This document shows positions 23,066 through 34,900 of a DNA stretch of 64,000 nucleotides, in pieces. Origin of the DNA: Mortierella alpina. Lineage: Eukaryota; Mortierellomycota; Mortierellomycetes; Mortierellales; Mortierellaceae. Location of the stretch: NCBI GenBank assembly GCA_029449245.1, contig JANATF010000013.1, positions 744,001-808,000 on the forward strand. Direction: 5' to 3'. Below the pieces are notes generated by a model that was not told the DNA's origin, ran no database searches, and was given only the letters and a program-made list of their open reading frames with translations. Positions within the stretch are counted from its first letter, which is position 1. Each line of letters begins with the position of its first letter. The position numbers and the translations under genes are program-made.

Positions 23066-24836
23066 CGATAATATGAGCCAAGGAGAATGCATAAGCAAAA
23101 AGAAAGACGATCAGAGAACAAGGGCATGCACAAGGAGCGAGGGTTGTCGACGAAAGCCAACAGGTGGTGGACGGCAAATGATCCTTCCGCAGATTCACCA
23201 ATAGATACCTTGTTACGACTTTTACTTCCTCTAAGTGACCAAGTTTAGATAACTTTTCAGTTGCAAGCTGCTGGCGCGCTTTTCGTTCACGTAAAACGAA
23301 CCGCACGGTGTCGGCGAACATGACCCGACTTCGTGATCATATCCTGCTGATATGGCACTGTTGACGCGCTTATGGTCAAAGATTTTTGTTGCCACGTGGG
23401 TTCGTGCTCAATTCGTGTTTTTTGTAACTCATCACTGTCATCACGGATCATTCTTTGCACATGCTCCGCTCATTGAGCAGTTGCGGCGTGTGTCATGTCA
23501 TGCAGTCGTTTCAAGTCTCTCGGGAATGCAAGATCAATCTCAATTCAATGGACAGCGGCTCGATCTTTGTTTTTTCTCGCCCATGGAGCCATAGATTCTT
23601 CCCATGTCATCGTCCGTGCTCGACTTTGATACAAGTCTTCCTAGTCCTCGCACGCACCTGCAAAGGATGAACGAGTGGACCCTGACTAGACTACTTCATC
23701 GGTTACGCTCACGGCTGTGACGTCCGCTGTCGCCACTTATGATGAAGGAGACTTGAAGGTGTGAATTTGCGCAAGATATGCCCAAAATGCGTCATAAGGT
23801 TAGAACGTCCAATCTCAAGTCTTTTTTTTTGTTGTTGTTGTTGTTGCAGCACTTCATAACGTTAATCAAGCTAGAATTTGGCAGAGGATCGAGGATTGAT
23901 AATTGAGATGGTAAGCAAGCACTCAAACCCGTTGGAAACATTGATTGCAACAAGATTGTACGATTCCCGTCATTGAACATCTCTGATAATCTTTTGGAAC
24001 TCTCGTTTTGTAGGTTACAATCTTCGGTGGGCGCTCCTCCTACCAAATCTTCATTTTTAATTCCCTCCTGTGAACACTCCTAAAGGGTTCTTGTTGTCGC
24101 GAATGATTGAATGCCATAGACGATTGAATTTCCATGGTCTGGCATCAAGTGTTATCCTGGCACCAAGCATACATCGGCTGTCAATTTTAGAACCAATCCC
24201 CCCCCCCCTGGATGTTTAACGGTTCAAACCACACTCTTACTCAACCCGGGTTTTTTTTCCATAATGTGCTATCGTCTTGAACGCCTACACAAATAAAAGA
24301 TGGTGCTCTAACTGGACATGAATGGCTGCGCTGAATATGTATACGCTCATGGTGTCCATGGCAATATTGCAAAGGACCAAAAGACGATAGGTGAGCTGTT
24401 CCCTCCGATCCGGACCAAGACTGAAAGCAAATGCAGCCTTTGAACATTAACGTACTGTTGTTGCTATCCATTATTGGTCCATATTGATGAGGCTAACATT
24501 ATTGTGAACTACAGGCATGTACAGAAAACCCCACCTTTTGCCACCTTGCATGTCTCTCGGTTCTTTCGATGGCATCGCTACAATATAATATGTCAACGTA
24601 TGGTTTATGATGTGTGCGTCATTAGGTTAGGGGTATAAGTTTGGTTTGGTTGGAGAAATAGAGGAGCATCCTTGTCAGATATCCAGTATATGAGCGTTGC
24701 AAGAACCAGCCAGCACTTCCGCTACTGGGAAAGCTTGAGCTCTTTTAAAACTCTCCAGCTTTCCAATCTTGCTTGATCGGCGATGTGCAGAGGAAACTAC
24801 ACAAGCCTCGCAAAAAAAGCCAGAGTGCTTAGCTTT
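23066..24836. other. Intergenic, 1.8 kb, no supported gene
   Basis: Between the convergent ABC transporter and CotH genes. Contains an 18S rRNA fragment (listed), a short (TTG)n run at about 23829-23849 and a C-run near 24200. Reading frames here are short and unlike any known family. Confidence 0.5.
23177..23250 (-). pseudogene. Decayed fragment of 18S rRNA 3' end
   Basis: Read on the minus strand this matches the universally conserved end of eukaryotic 18S rRNA: AAACTTGGTCACTTAGAGG, then AAGTAAAAGTCGTAACAAGG and, after a damaged stretch, GAATCTGCGGAAGGATCATT. Several positions differ from the invariant sequence (for example CACTTAGAGG for CATTTAGAGG, and the GTTTCCGTAGGTGAACC segment altered), so it is not a working rDNA copy. 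It lies 112 bp after the ABC transporter stop. Similarity may extend 15-20 bases further right (GCAACTGAAAAGTTATC). Confidence 0.8.
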
Positions 24837-26597
24837 TTACTTCTTGACCTGGCTGGGAACACTCTTGGCTCTGTTTTTGATCCAAGGCTTGATGCCGTGG
24901 CTGATGCCCCTGACACCGCCGATGATGCTCTGGTTAAAGTCTTCCATGGTCCAACGGGGGTTCTTGCCGGGTCTGTTGGATCGATTGATGGAGTAATCCC
25001 ACTTGACATCCTCCTGGATCATCTGCTTGATGGCGTCGATTCTGGGGTTAAGGATAGTAGGGTTGAAGACCTTCTGAGTGATTTCTAAAAGAGTCTTCTC
25101 AAAGAGTTTGTTGGTTTCGGTGTCCTTGTAGATGACCTTGGAAATTAGAGGATGGTCTTTTCCGGCCCTGCGGAGTCTGCTGGCGGCAAACTGCTTGTAG
25201 GTGACGTCTACATCTGCACGCGTGCCGTTGCTGAAGGTGGAATCAAAGTCCGTGGGGAGGAACTGCCAAACGTTCTTTGTGGGATTGAAGTACATGAAAA
25301 AGTTGTTGCCCTTCCACCAGTAAGAGTCCCAGGCTCCGGCAAGATACTCCAAGGCCATGCTGCGCAAGAAGCCATCCAAGTCCAAACGGGATCTCCAGAA
25401 GTTTTCACCACCGGCCGCTGCGGGTTTGTAGTCGTCAAGTTCTTTCAGAAACTGGATCAATTGAGCCATAGGCTCCTCCTTTGTGTTCTTGGTGGGATCA
25501 CCCAAGTTCTTGTTCGAATAGACCTCTGGGTGATAATCCGCGGTCTTGGGGCCATTGTACTGCAACGAGGCCTCATAACCGACAACATGCGAGCCCATCT
25601 GGTAAAGAGAGCCCAGCTCTTTGGTCTTGAGGCTGCCGCCGTGAATGGTTGTTCGGATGTATGGCGTCTCAATGTCCTCTGCCATGAGGCAGAATCCGTA
25701 GGGCTTTCTGTTCACAAACACGCGAACATATGCTCCCTGAGCGGTAGGGACGCCGGACGCGACCAGGTTGTCAAAGGAAATCTTCTCGCGCATTTGGGTA
25801 GGGTCATTGCTTGAGGAACGGAACTTGACGATAGGCCTGTCAAAAAAGGTCTCGCCCTTGTCTTCATCAAACTTGATTCTAAGCGACACCTTCTGGAATT
25901 TTCTTGATCCGTGGCCAGAGATCTTTAGCTTGACCTCTTTGCCGCAATAGGTGGTGTGGGCATTGATGAAGCAGAAGTTGGCTTTGATAGCCTTTCTCTC
26001 CTCATCCAACGGATTGGCCATCATATCCTCAAACGCGGCAGGGTCGGCAGTCATATGAACTGTGCCAATTTGGTTATCATCAAAGGCCGGCGAAGCCTTG
26101 GGGCGAACATCTTTGTAGACTTGAGGGAGAGCCTTGAGTTTGTTGGATGGCCTGCGCATGTAAAATTCGTTGAGGGTGCTGCTCTTGCCATTACTGCTGT
26201 CAAAAGTACGGGAGAAGGACTCCTGTTCAATAACGGTGCCATCAGCTGCGAGCTTGACATAACGGTACTTGAAAGATGCAGCGCCTCCAGCGACGTTCCC
26301 GGACCACAGAGGGAACGTCTCGGGGGTAGTGGTGAGTTTTATAATTTTGTTCGATACCGAGACACCGAACGAGCCGGCGTCAGTGTCAGGGAATCCGACG
26401 AGGTTGTGGGTGACTGTAGGAGAGGCGCGAAGGTCATTACGTTAGGGAAGGAGCTAAGTAGCGTGTGCGTGTGTGTATGTGTGCGTGTACGTGTGCGTTT
26501 GTGTTCTTAGCTATATCGGATGGAAGAGTTCACACTTACCATCTGCAAGAGCGCCGGAGATTACAGCCAAGAGGCCGGGAAGGAGATAAAAGCGCAT
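24837..26597 (-). CDS. Secreted CotH-like kinase domain protein
   Basis: Two exons, 26540-26597 and 24837-26413, give 544 residues. Exon 1 encodes a signal peptide (MRFYLLPGLLAVISGALAD); phase G|TC joins it to VTHNLVGFPDTDAG. The body carries CotH-domain features: a hydrophobic N-terminal beta domain, LKISGHGSRKFQKVSLRIKF (the Ser/Arg/Lys-rich nucleotide-binding segment), KISFDNLVASGVPTAQGAYVRVFVN, YGFCLMAEDIE, and the late FLPTDFDSTFSNG motif that corresponds to the metal-binding Asp of CotH atypical kinases. CotH proteins occur on spore coats of bacteria and on the surface or in the secretome of Mucoromycota, where some act in host contact; the classical short invasion peptide of Mucorales CotH3 was not seen. 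The end KNRAKSVPSQVKK has no GPI signal, so a soluble secreted form is expected. Confidence 0.88.
26461..26507. repeat. (GT)n-like microsatellite in CotH intron
   Basis: An imperfect GT/GC dinucleotide run lies inside the single 126-nt CotH intron (26414-26539). On the coding strand it is a CA-rich tract. Confidence 0.7.
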
Positions 26598-28305
26598 TAA
26601 AAAAAAAGGTTGGTGCTAAAGTGGACGTGCGGTGGGAAGCAGAGCGGGTTTTCTGCAGCTTTTTATTGTTTTTGAGCTTACCAGGAAACGCGGAGGGAAC
26701 GACCGCGCCGAGCCCTGTGAAGACTGAAAGGAGCGACTCTTCTATTTCCAGACAGCCGCAGAAAGCAGAGCCTTCTGCAAAAGAGCCTCCACAGGAGAGC
26801 CAACAAAAATTCAAAAAGCAGAAAAAAGAGGAGAGCACTGGGGCACGACCAATAGCACATGAAGTGTGCGGATTCAAGGTTCAGTGCCTTCAGGTATGTT
26901 TTACCGAGCATAGACCTTTGCACTGCAGCACATGCATACGTTGCGATGTGGCCGCACTGTTGTACAGTGTATCTTCTGGGTCACTCCTTGGCTGATGAGC
27001 GATCCGCCTGTCTAGGCATGCCTCCTTTCGTGGGGGTTTTTTTTCTTTCCTTTTTGTGGGCCTCCTCCTTTTCCTTTTTTCCTTCCTCCCTTCTTCCCTC
27101 ATTCCTTCCCTCCCCTGTGCTCTCCTACGGGCTATCCTTAGTAACTGCAATAACCATGCCGAGGCGAGTTGCTTCTGTATGAACAACCCGTGTAAACTAC
27201 TGTACATGTACCTGCTGTGTGCTTACAGGCTAGTGTCAGCCCCACTTTTGCGATTGTCAGCCGATTGATGTCAGCTCGTGCTCTCAACATTGTCGCCTGA
27301 GTTGTAGAGCCCTTCTATCGAACAATGTGTAGATATAGTAGACTGTCTTGCGAGACGTGCCATGCACGAAAATATAAACAACAGTTTGTGATCCGTACGA
27401 GGCGCGAAAAACCAAGGGTCTGGTTCCACTTTCATCATTCCTTGATCGCACCACAAATACCAAGCTACACATGTATGTATAGATAGATAGACTAGATAGG
27501 TATAGTTAGATATACACACGATACAATGGAATGGATGTTGACGTACCGTACATGTACTTCTATACTCCCGTTTAGTACTTTCGGCCAAGTAAATACACGT
27601 CCTGTAAATATATACAGGACACTCCTGTAACCGTGCACTCCGCGAAAAAAAAACATTCAGGATGTAAGTTGTAAAATATCCCGAACGGCATTCCGTGATA
27701 ACATTTTGACGATTCATGCACAGGTTGCAACATGCATGCTATACCTCGCCCGGCATCAAGGCCTTTTGGGTCCTGATGCTGATCCACTTTGTCTGGGCGC
27801 AAAAGATGCGAGCCCAGGGATAAAAATACAACGGTTCGATGGGGTGTTTCCAGAACGTAGTGATGGTAAGTACCCGGGCTGCTTACTGTACTGTACATGT
27901 ACAGCGTGTGATGTCTTCAGACGATGTAGCAGACCGAACCAGAGGTGTTGGATCCGCAGTCTGTTTCAGCAAACGAAAACACATTGCGAGACCTATTCAC
28001 AAGAGTGGATGACTGCGTTCTGAAGAAACTTGGAACCTATACATGTACGTAACACTCTAGTCGCAGGATGTGTATGTACACCTAGAGGCGTTGGTTTCGC
28101 GTTTGGGCAACGTATCAGGATTAGGTACTAAACCATACAATTAGACTACACTTCCATGGCGACAATAAAAAAGCTACCGTACCCGCGTCGCATTAGTCAT
28201 CCCCGGTCGCATTTGGTATTTTTTTTTTCACCAAATACAACGGGGGGAGGGGGCTGTACTCGTTCATGAGAGCTAACAGAGCGTAAGTAATTGACAGATA
28301 GTTTA
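26598..28305. other. Intergenic, 1.7 kb, palindrome-rich
   Basis: Lies between the CotH gene (start at right) and the 3' end of the PPR gene. Holds GA-rich and T/C-rich tracts near 26580-27120, a (TAGA)n patch around 27479-27500, and a cluster of the palindrome GTACATGTAC (listed). No gene is supported. Confidence 0.5.
27202..28048. promoter_or_regulatory. Cluster of GTACATGTAC palindromes
   Basis: The 10-bp perfect palindrome GTACATGTAC occurs at 27202-27211, 27548-27557 and 27893-27902, and a nine-base form TACATGTAC at 28040-28048. Related TGTATGTACA occurs near 28071. Spacing of the three complete copies is about 345 bp each. They could be binding sites for a dimeric regulator or part of a degenerate repeat; no factor is assigned. 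Confidence 0.5.
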
Positions 28306-31300
28306 TTAACCTTTCAACGACTCTCTAAACAGCTTCCTCCGAGTCTCTGCTTGGAGTCGCTCCATGGTGGTCAAATGTCTAGCAACTGGCTGCGTTAGTT
28401 GAAGGCAGGCCTGTCGCTGCTGCTCGTGAACGGTCTCATCGCTCGAAGCATCTGCTCTGGCTGTGCCTACATCAGGCTGCGGGACCTTGCGCCCACGACT
28501 ATCAGAGGCACCGTGATTTGAGACCTCTGCTCCAGGAGCCGGAGGACAGTCCTTGTCTTCATCCAAAACGATACTCCACAGCTTCTCGGCGCGCTCGTGC
28601 TCACCAACACGATGGAGCCCCGCTACCAGAGTCGAATACGTCTTGAGGTTGGGTTCCAACTTATACCGGTCGGTCAGTTCCTTGAAGAAGTGCGTCGCCT
28701 TGTCCATGTTGTCTGCACGAGCAAACCCACTAATCAACGCGGTCAAGGTGACAATATCTGGTGCAGGGGCTGGCGGAGCATCGAACACCAAAGCCGGAGT
28801 GGATGAATGTGGGGACTGAGATCCTGTGGACAGTATCGTGTCCTGAGCTGGAGTTTGGACAGAGCCCTTGCTGCGACGGGAGGCTGACGCCGACGTTGGC
28901 CGGGACTTGACGGGCTTTGACGAGGAAGGAGACAACCGGCTCGACGAGGAATCAAAGGAATGAAGCGATTCTGCATTCCAGCGGCCACTCGAGAAGGGAT
29001 GGTCGGAGGAAGACTTGGGCAATTGAATCGAGCTTGCCTCCCCAGGAGCGGAAGGATCAGCGCCCTTCATGCTGCGAAAGACCTGAACAGCTGAGGTCAA
29101 GTCATTCCTGCTGATATGATACAGGATGTTGGTATTGAAGGTTGCCGTGTCCGCAGCAATGCCATCCTGCTCCATGTCGTGAAAGCACTGCCCGATCGCA
29201 GCAATGTCTTTGCTCTCTACCGCATGCTGCAGCAATGCGTGGAGCATAGTGTTGTAGGTATAAATATCACGGTTGGATCGGACATGACGTGCCTTGGAGC
29301 CTGGCTGATGTTGGTCTAGTAAAACCTCATCGCTCGTCTCCTGCCCAGTGTGATCGTAGTCTTGTTCGGCGCGCTGCAGTCGTTGCAACCTCCTCGCTTG
29401 CCTTGCTGTTGTTGCTGGTATAGCCTCCGGTATGCCTGCCATACTGTCGTAGATTTTCCTCATGGCTGCTAGGTCCTTGCTCTTTTCGTAATAGGCTAGT
29501 AATGTGTTGTTGGTGACAATATCTGGTTGCAGTTGCAGGGGGTTGTATCTCTGAAAAACCGACCTCCAATGGGGCGTCCCGTTGACTCGATATTGGTACA
29601 TTTCGAGATGCAGCTTGACGAGGACATTGAGGGTTGTCATGCTCGGCTTCACCCCTTGATCCTCCATGGCCTGCACGTACTTTGCAATATCCTCAGGGTC
29701 CGCGACCGAGATCCTCTTGTCCGCCAAGTCGAACTTGGCTCTATCTTTATCGGGTCGATTTCCCCCCTGCCTGGATCCGCATGCGAGGTGATCCTTTTGA
29801 CATCTACTGTCCTTCGTCAGTGCCGTCGCAGCCGCAACAACATCGAACCCAAACTCCTTGACAGAAAAAGTGTTGAGGATCGCCGTGAAAGTTGAGGTCT
29901 TGTAGTGTTGTCCAGCTGCCAGACCCCGGTCGAATACTGCCCTGGCGAGGTCATAGAGCTGGTGTTCGCAAGCTCCGTACACAAACGAATCCATCAGCCT
30001 TGCAGACATGAGCAGACGCCGATCTTTAGCCTTGCCATCAGATGTCGGTGACACCAAAGAGCTCTTATATGTGTCCTCTTGCCTCAAGATCAAGTTCCCG
30101 ATCCGCTCCAGGTGTGCACCATCGCCGCTGTGAACTGCGATCCGAATCAAGCTGCCCAAAAGTTGTCCTGAAATAACAACTCCTTGCCCGATTAACAGCT
30201 CGTAGAGGTTCATTGCCTGTCGGTATTGGTGTATTGCTAGTAGGCCTTCGATCATCGCATGTGCTAATACCTCCCCATCCGTAAATTTCTCTTCTCGGTG
30301 GTGTGCGTGTGTGCTGTGTGATTGCTGAGACTTCAACTCCTGGCTGGCGACACCAGGCACTCGATCTATGGCTCTGGCCACCTGCTGCAGAAATATGTTG
30401 TCGCCTTGACTCCAAGAGACTTCTGTGATGGCGTATCCAATCGTGCGCTGCCAGTCATCCAACACTACCTCTCCGCGCCGCCTTTGGTTGGGGACGGAGT
30501 ATCGGACAAGGCTCGCGATTGAGTCCCAAAACTGTTGCTGGCTGACGGAATAGGCTTGAATAGTCTCCAGGATGAAAGAAAAGTCGGCTGTCTGAAGGGC
30601 CTTATGGTGCAGCGAGCAGATCTCCAAAGAATTGCTGATGATCGATTCTAGTGTTGGTGATGCTGGTGCTGCAGTGTCGCTTTGTTCCTGCAACTGTTGG
30701 TAAACGTCAAGAAGTCTAGGATGCGCTGGCTTAATCATAAGGTGGGGACTTGACACCGCGTCCACAGGCGAGGTCTGAGCATGGGTAGAAGAACAGCTCC
30801 ACTGAGGCAAGCGGGATATCCTGCTAGACATTCCTCGTATCCTCCTCTCCTTGAACGTGCTGCTAGCGACTGCTGCTCTTGACCTCGTTGACCCCGATGC
30901 TGCTGATGACGATGTTGCATAGAGACGTAATAATGGCGAGATAGTTCTGGATTGGGACGCTGTGCATGAGGGAGGACGAGAGCAGGTGAGAGCCATACAC
31001 TGCCTTCGGGAATGCCCTGAAAGATCATTGGGTGTAAGATGATCTGCAGGTGAGTTTTGGGTGCCATTTTGAATTTTACCCCTGAAATTCGATATCCACA
31101 ACGACTTCTGTTCCTCTGACGAGTGACTTACTCGATCTGGATCCTTTAGGGTAGGCGGCAGCCGAGGAGACTACCCGTTGGGAGGCACCTTCGTGCAGTG
31201 AGAGCATCTGCTGGAGAATGGAGGGGATCTGAGCTCGACGTGTTCCTTGACTGCATGTCTGCTTCAGCACTCCTGAGCGGGTTGAAGCGAATGCTGCAGC

Positions 31301-31405
31301 ATTAGGAGAGTGAGAGGAAGTAGCAGCGACGCAAGCCGGGGAGCTGCTGGCGGAGAGTGCCCAACGCCTCGAGGAGCAGGAGCGTGCCCTGAGAGCGGTG
31401 GCCAT
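28306..31405 (-). CDS. Mitochondrial pentatricopeptide-repeat (PPR) protein
   Basis: Two exons, 31132-31405 and 28306-31016, close in phase (TCG A|GG CAT) and give 994 residues. The start MATALRARSCSSRRWALS is rich in Arg/Ser/Ala without acidic residues, a good mitochondrial targeting peptide; MESPF at 31465 is an alternative start. PPR-type helix pairs are recognisable: DIVTNNTLLAYYEKSKDLAAM, DIYTYNTMLHALLQH with AIGQCFHDMEQDGIAADTAT, DIVTLTALISGFARADNMDK and NLKTYSTLVAGLHRVGEHER. Between them lies a Ser-rich low-complexity insert. PPR proteins bind single-stranded RNA and control mitochondrial mRNA stability or translation; the target is not predictable here. The gene is head to head with FAB1, with 590 bp between starts. 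Confidence 0.85.
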
Positions 31406-31995
31406 GGAGCGGACGGGGTGAAGGGAGGGAGTCCTGTAAGGCAAGTCCAAAAAAGGCGATTCCATGTCAGCAACAGATGCTGTTGCTCCATGTCAAGTCA
31501 AACAGCGCTCCCTGGCAGGTGAATCACACTCACCTTTTGAAGCTAGCGACTCGAGTCTGTCCCTTGTTGGTTGCTGCAGGTGCACGCGTACCCCGTATTG
31601 TTTGGGTGGGAGAGGAGGAGGAGAGAGTGTGTGGGTGTGTCTGTGTCTTTGTGTGTGGAATGTCAAGTGCGCCATCCATCGGATCAGATTTCAGACCAGA
31701 TCCTGTGTGCGGTGGCTTGTCCAAGCATCGCAGCCTCAGCAATTGGCCCTGCTGATTGGCGGGCTGCATCCAGTCACAAGGCCTTGTCTTTCGCCGTACC
31801 ACGAACGCGTAGCGTGCCTCGCTTCGTGTCCCTTTGACCCCATTCGCTTCTCCTTCGCCTCTCCCGTGCATCTGTCCATGCTGTCGTGATCCTCGTCTGG
31901 CCCTGTCTGCCCCAGTAGCACCCATCCCGCAACGGGCGCCCGTCTCCCGTCCGCTTTCTGTCACACCTCTGCAGCCACCCCCACACTGCATCGCC
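31406..31995. promoter_or_regulatory. Divergent intergenic region, PPR gene / FAB1
   Basis: 590 bp between start codons that face away from each other; it must hold both promoters. It includes a short GT-rich microsatellite (about 31626-31660) and a C/T-rich leader before FAB1. No specific site identified. Confidence 0.5.
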
Positions 31996-34900
31996 ATGAG
32001 CGCGCTCACCAGCTTCGATGCCCTGCACGAACCACCATCCGTGCCAGAAGACCCGCCAGAGAATGCGCTCTCCAAGATATTCCAGCGCGTCAAGAGCACC
32101 CTCTCGACCTCGACCCCGCCCTCCCCTGCCTTACCGCTTCCAAACACATCAACGCCTGGACCTCCGCCTCCGCCTCCAGCTCCTTCCCCTAGCCACGGCC
32201 ACGGATCCCAGATAAGCAATACTCCAGTTAACAGGGCTTCAATGCAGTCAGCAGCAGACAACTACACCTACCAGCCATCGCCAGTCGTTTCAGTGGTCTC
32301 GTCTGATCAAAAGACTGTCCGCGCCCACGAAAAGTCGAGCTCTACATCCTCCGCCTCCACAGCTGGCTCGACTTTCCTGGGAATGTCAGACTCGGGATCA
32401 TGGGGCGCTGGAGTCAGCAACAGCAACAGCTCCAGCACTATCCATGGTATCAGCAGTAATATCAGTGACAACGCTAAAACCCGCAGTAGCGGCCCGGACG
32501 GAGCCGCCACACCCGCTCCAAAAGCTACAAATGACATGGATCGATCCACAGCAGTTAGGAGACATTTCTCCCCGGCGTATGCCCCCAAGAGAGCATCCTC
32601 GCTCTTCAGAGTTAGCATGATCGACCAGAGCATTGTGCAGGACGATGACACGGCCTCTTTGGCATCCCTTGCACCACCAATCGTCTCGCTTAGCCCAGCG
32701 TTCGGCGATCAGCAGACCTCAAAGGATGGCGCACCAGACGAATCCTATGGAGCGATGGCGAACAAAGGCCCGGACGGCCGCATGGTTGATCACACGAGAC
32801 TCAGCGCAGGTCAGTTAGAATGCTCCAGGCTCATTGAAAGCTGAATTGCACGCGCCATGAAGCAGATGACCGATCTAACCAGGAAAGTTGGGTGTGATAT
32901 CTTTATAGGGGACAGTTCGGCGTCGAGGGACTATCTCCACTATACTCTCGGTGCCCGGGACGCATCCTACGACTCGGATGCTCGATCAATACGAAGCGTC
33001 AGTTCTGGACATCAAAAGGGCAATTCGCTGACGAAGGTCATCCGGCGACTGCGCGGCGAGGGCGTGAACAGAGACTACTGGATGGCTGACGAAAACGCAA
33101 AGGAATGCTTTGGGTGCAGCGCCTCGTTTTTCATCCTTCGCAGGAAGCATCACTGCCGTATCTGTGGTATGTCACCATTGCAACTGGCATCACTTGCGAC
33201 GACGTGCATGAATAATGAAAATGCCGTGACTAAAAGGCCTCATTATGCAACACCTTACCCCACCGCTAGGACATATTTTCTGCTCCAAATGCGCCTCAAA
33301 GATTATCTCAGGTGCCAAGCTTGGCTATGAAGGCAATCTTCGCGTGTGCAATTACTGTCTGGATATTATGCAGCAGTATGAACAGTCTGAGACTGGACCC
33401 ATCGAGTACGCCGCAGGATCCTCGTGGTCGACGCCAACGCCAGCTCCCATCCATGCACATTTCCCTCAACAGATACCCGTGTCCCCTAGCATTGGCTCAA
33501 CACACAACGACGGAACACCTCTGGATGGTATCCGTAAATTTCTTCATGCGGGATCCAACCTGTTTCTAGCAAGATCGCGTTCAAACACAACGACAGGAGA
33601 GCAGGTCGATGGCAGCGTGACCCCGTTTCGTAGGTCGCTCGCGTTTGAAGAAGGTGGTCTGGCTGATTCGATACTGGACCCGGAAATCGCGCCTTTTATG
33701 GGCGAAGACGATGACGACGATCAAGACGACTTTTGGGCTCCAGAGTCCCCAAACACAATGGGCTTCTTGACTCTTCATGGCCCGGGCCAGGGCGAAAGTA
33801 GCGACGATGACGAATTTATGGAGGATGGCCTGCGGGACAAAATATTACAGAAACCCGCGAGGATCGAGGATCGGAGAGACATGTTCGCCAAAGATCGTTC
33901 GCCCAACAATAATCGTCGCATCAGCGTGAACGGCACACGACCGAATCGCAATCTCAGTCTCAGCCTCATGACCCGTGGGCTGTTGCGCCCGGATGGCTCA
34001 GAGTCTGCAAAGTCCCCCATGGACCTGCGACCGTCATCGCCTTACTCGGCACAACCACCCTCACAGGGACTCTTGCTCGCAGGGAGACATTCAAGAGCAC
34101 CGTCTGTGGCTGTGAGTGTCGTGGAGCTGAACAATGCTTCGCTCCAACATATGCGTCGACTCTTGCGCCAGCTGCTGAAACGCTTCGAAATCGACAATGC
34201 CGACCGCTGGGACGAGGTCATCATGAAGCTGGTCCTTAAAGTGTCAAATAGCATCCAAACACTCGGAAACATGGACGTGATGCAAGTAGTCAAGATCAAG
34301 AAGATCCCCGGCGGAACCGCTCAAGATACACTCTACATCAACGGCGTTGTCTGCACCAAGAACCTGGCTCACAAGCAGATGAGTCGCACCATCCAGAACC
34401 CCCGGATCCTGATTTTACAGTTTGCTTTGGAATACCAGCGTGTCGAAAACCACTTTATTTCTCTGGAACCGATCGTGAGTCAGGAAAGGGAGTTCTTGAC
34501 GCTTTTAGTCGGCCGAATCATGCATCTCAGTCCCCACATTATTGTCGTGGAGAAGACAGTGTCTCGTCTGGCATTGGAGCTACTTTTGAAGCACAAAGTC
34601 GCGGTTGCTTACAATGTCAAGCCCGAGGTGACAGAGGCCATTGCGCATTCCACAGGAGCTCTCCTTATTCCCTCGGTCGATAAACTCGTCAAGGCACCCC
34701 GGCTAGGCACATGTGGACTATTCGAGGTCAAGACATTTGTGCATGAGCTCATTCCCAATAAGAGAAAGAGCTATATGTTCTTCCAGGACTGCCCAGGAAA
34801 TCTCTTTTGCTCACTTGTCCTTCGCGGTGGCTCCATGGAGACGCTGACCAGGATCAAAAAGGTTGTCCAGCTCATGGTCTGGGTGTCATACAATCTCAAA

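Noticed and set aside
26465-26995. 176-codon plus-strand ORF
   Set aside because: Starts in the GT microsatellite of the CotH intron and runs antisense through the signal-peptide exon into the promoter.
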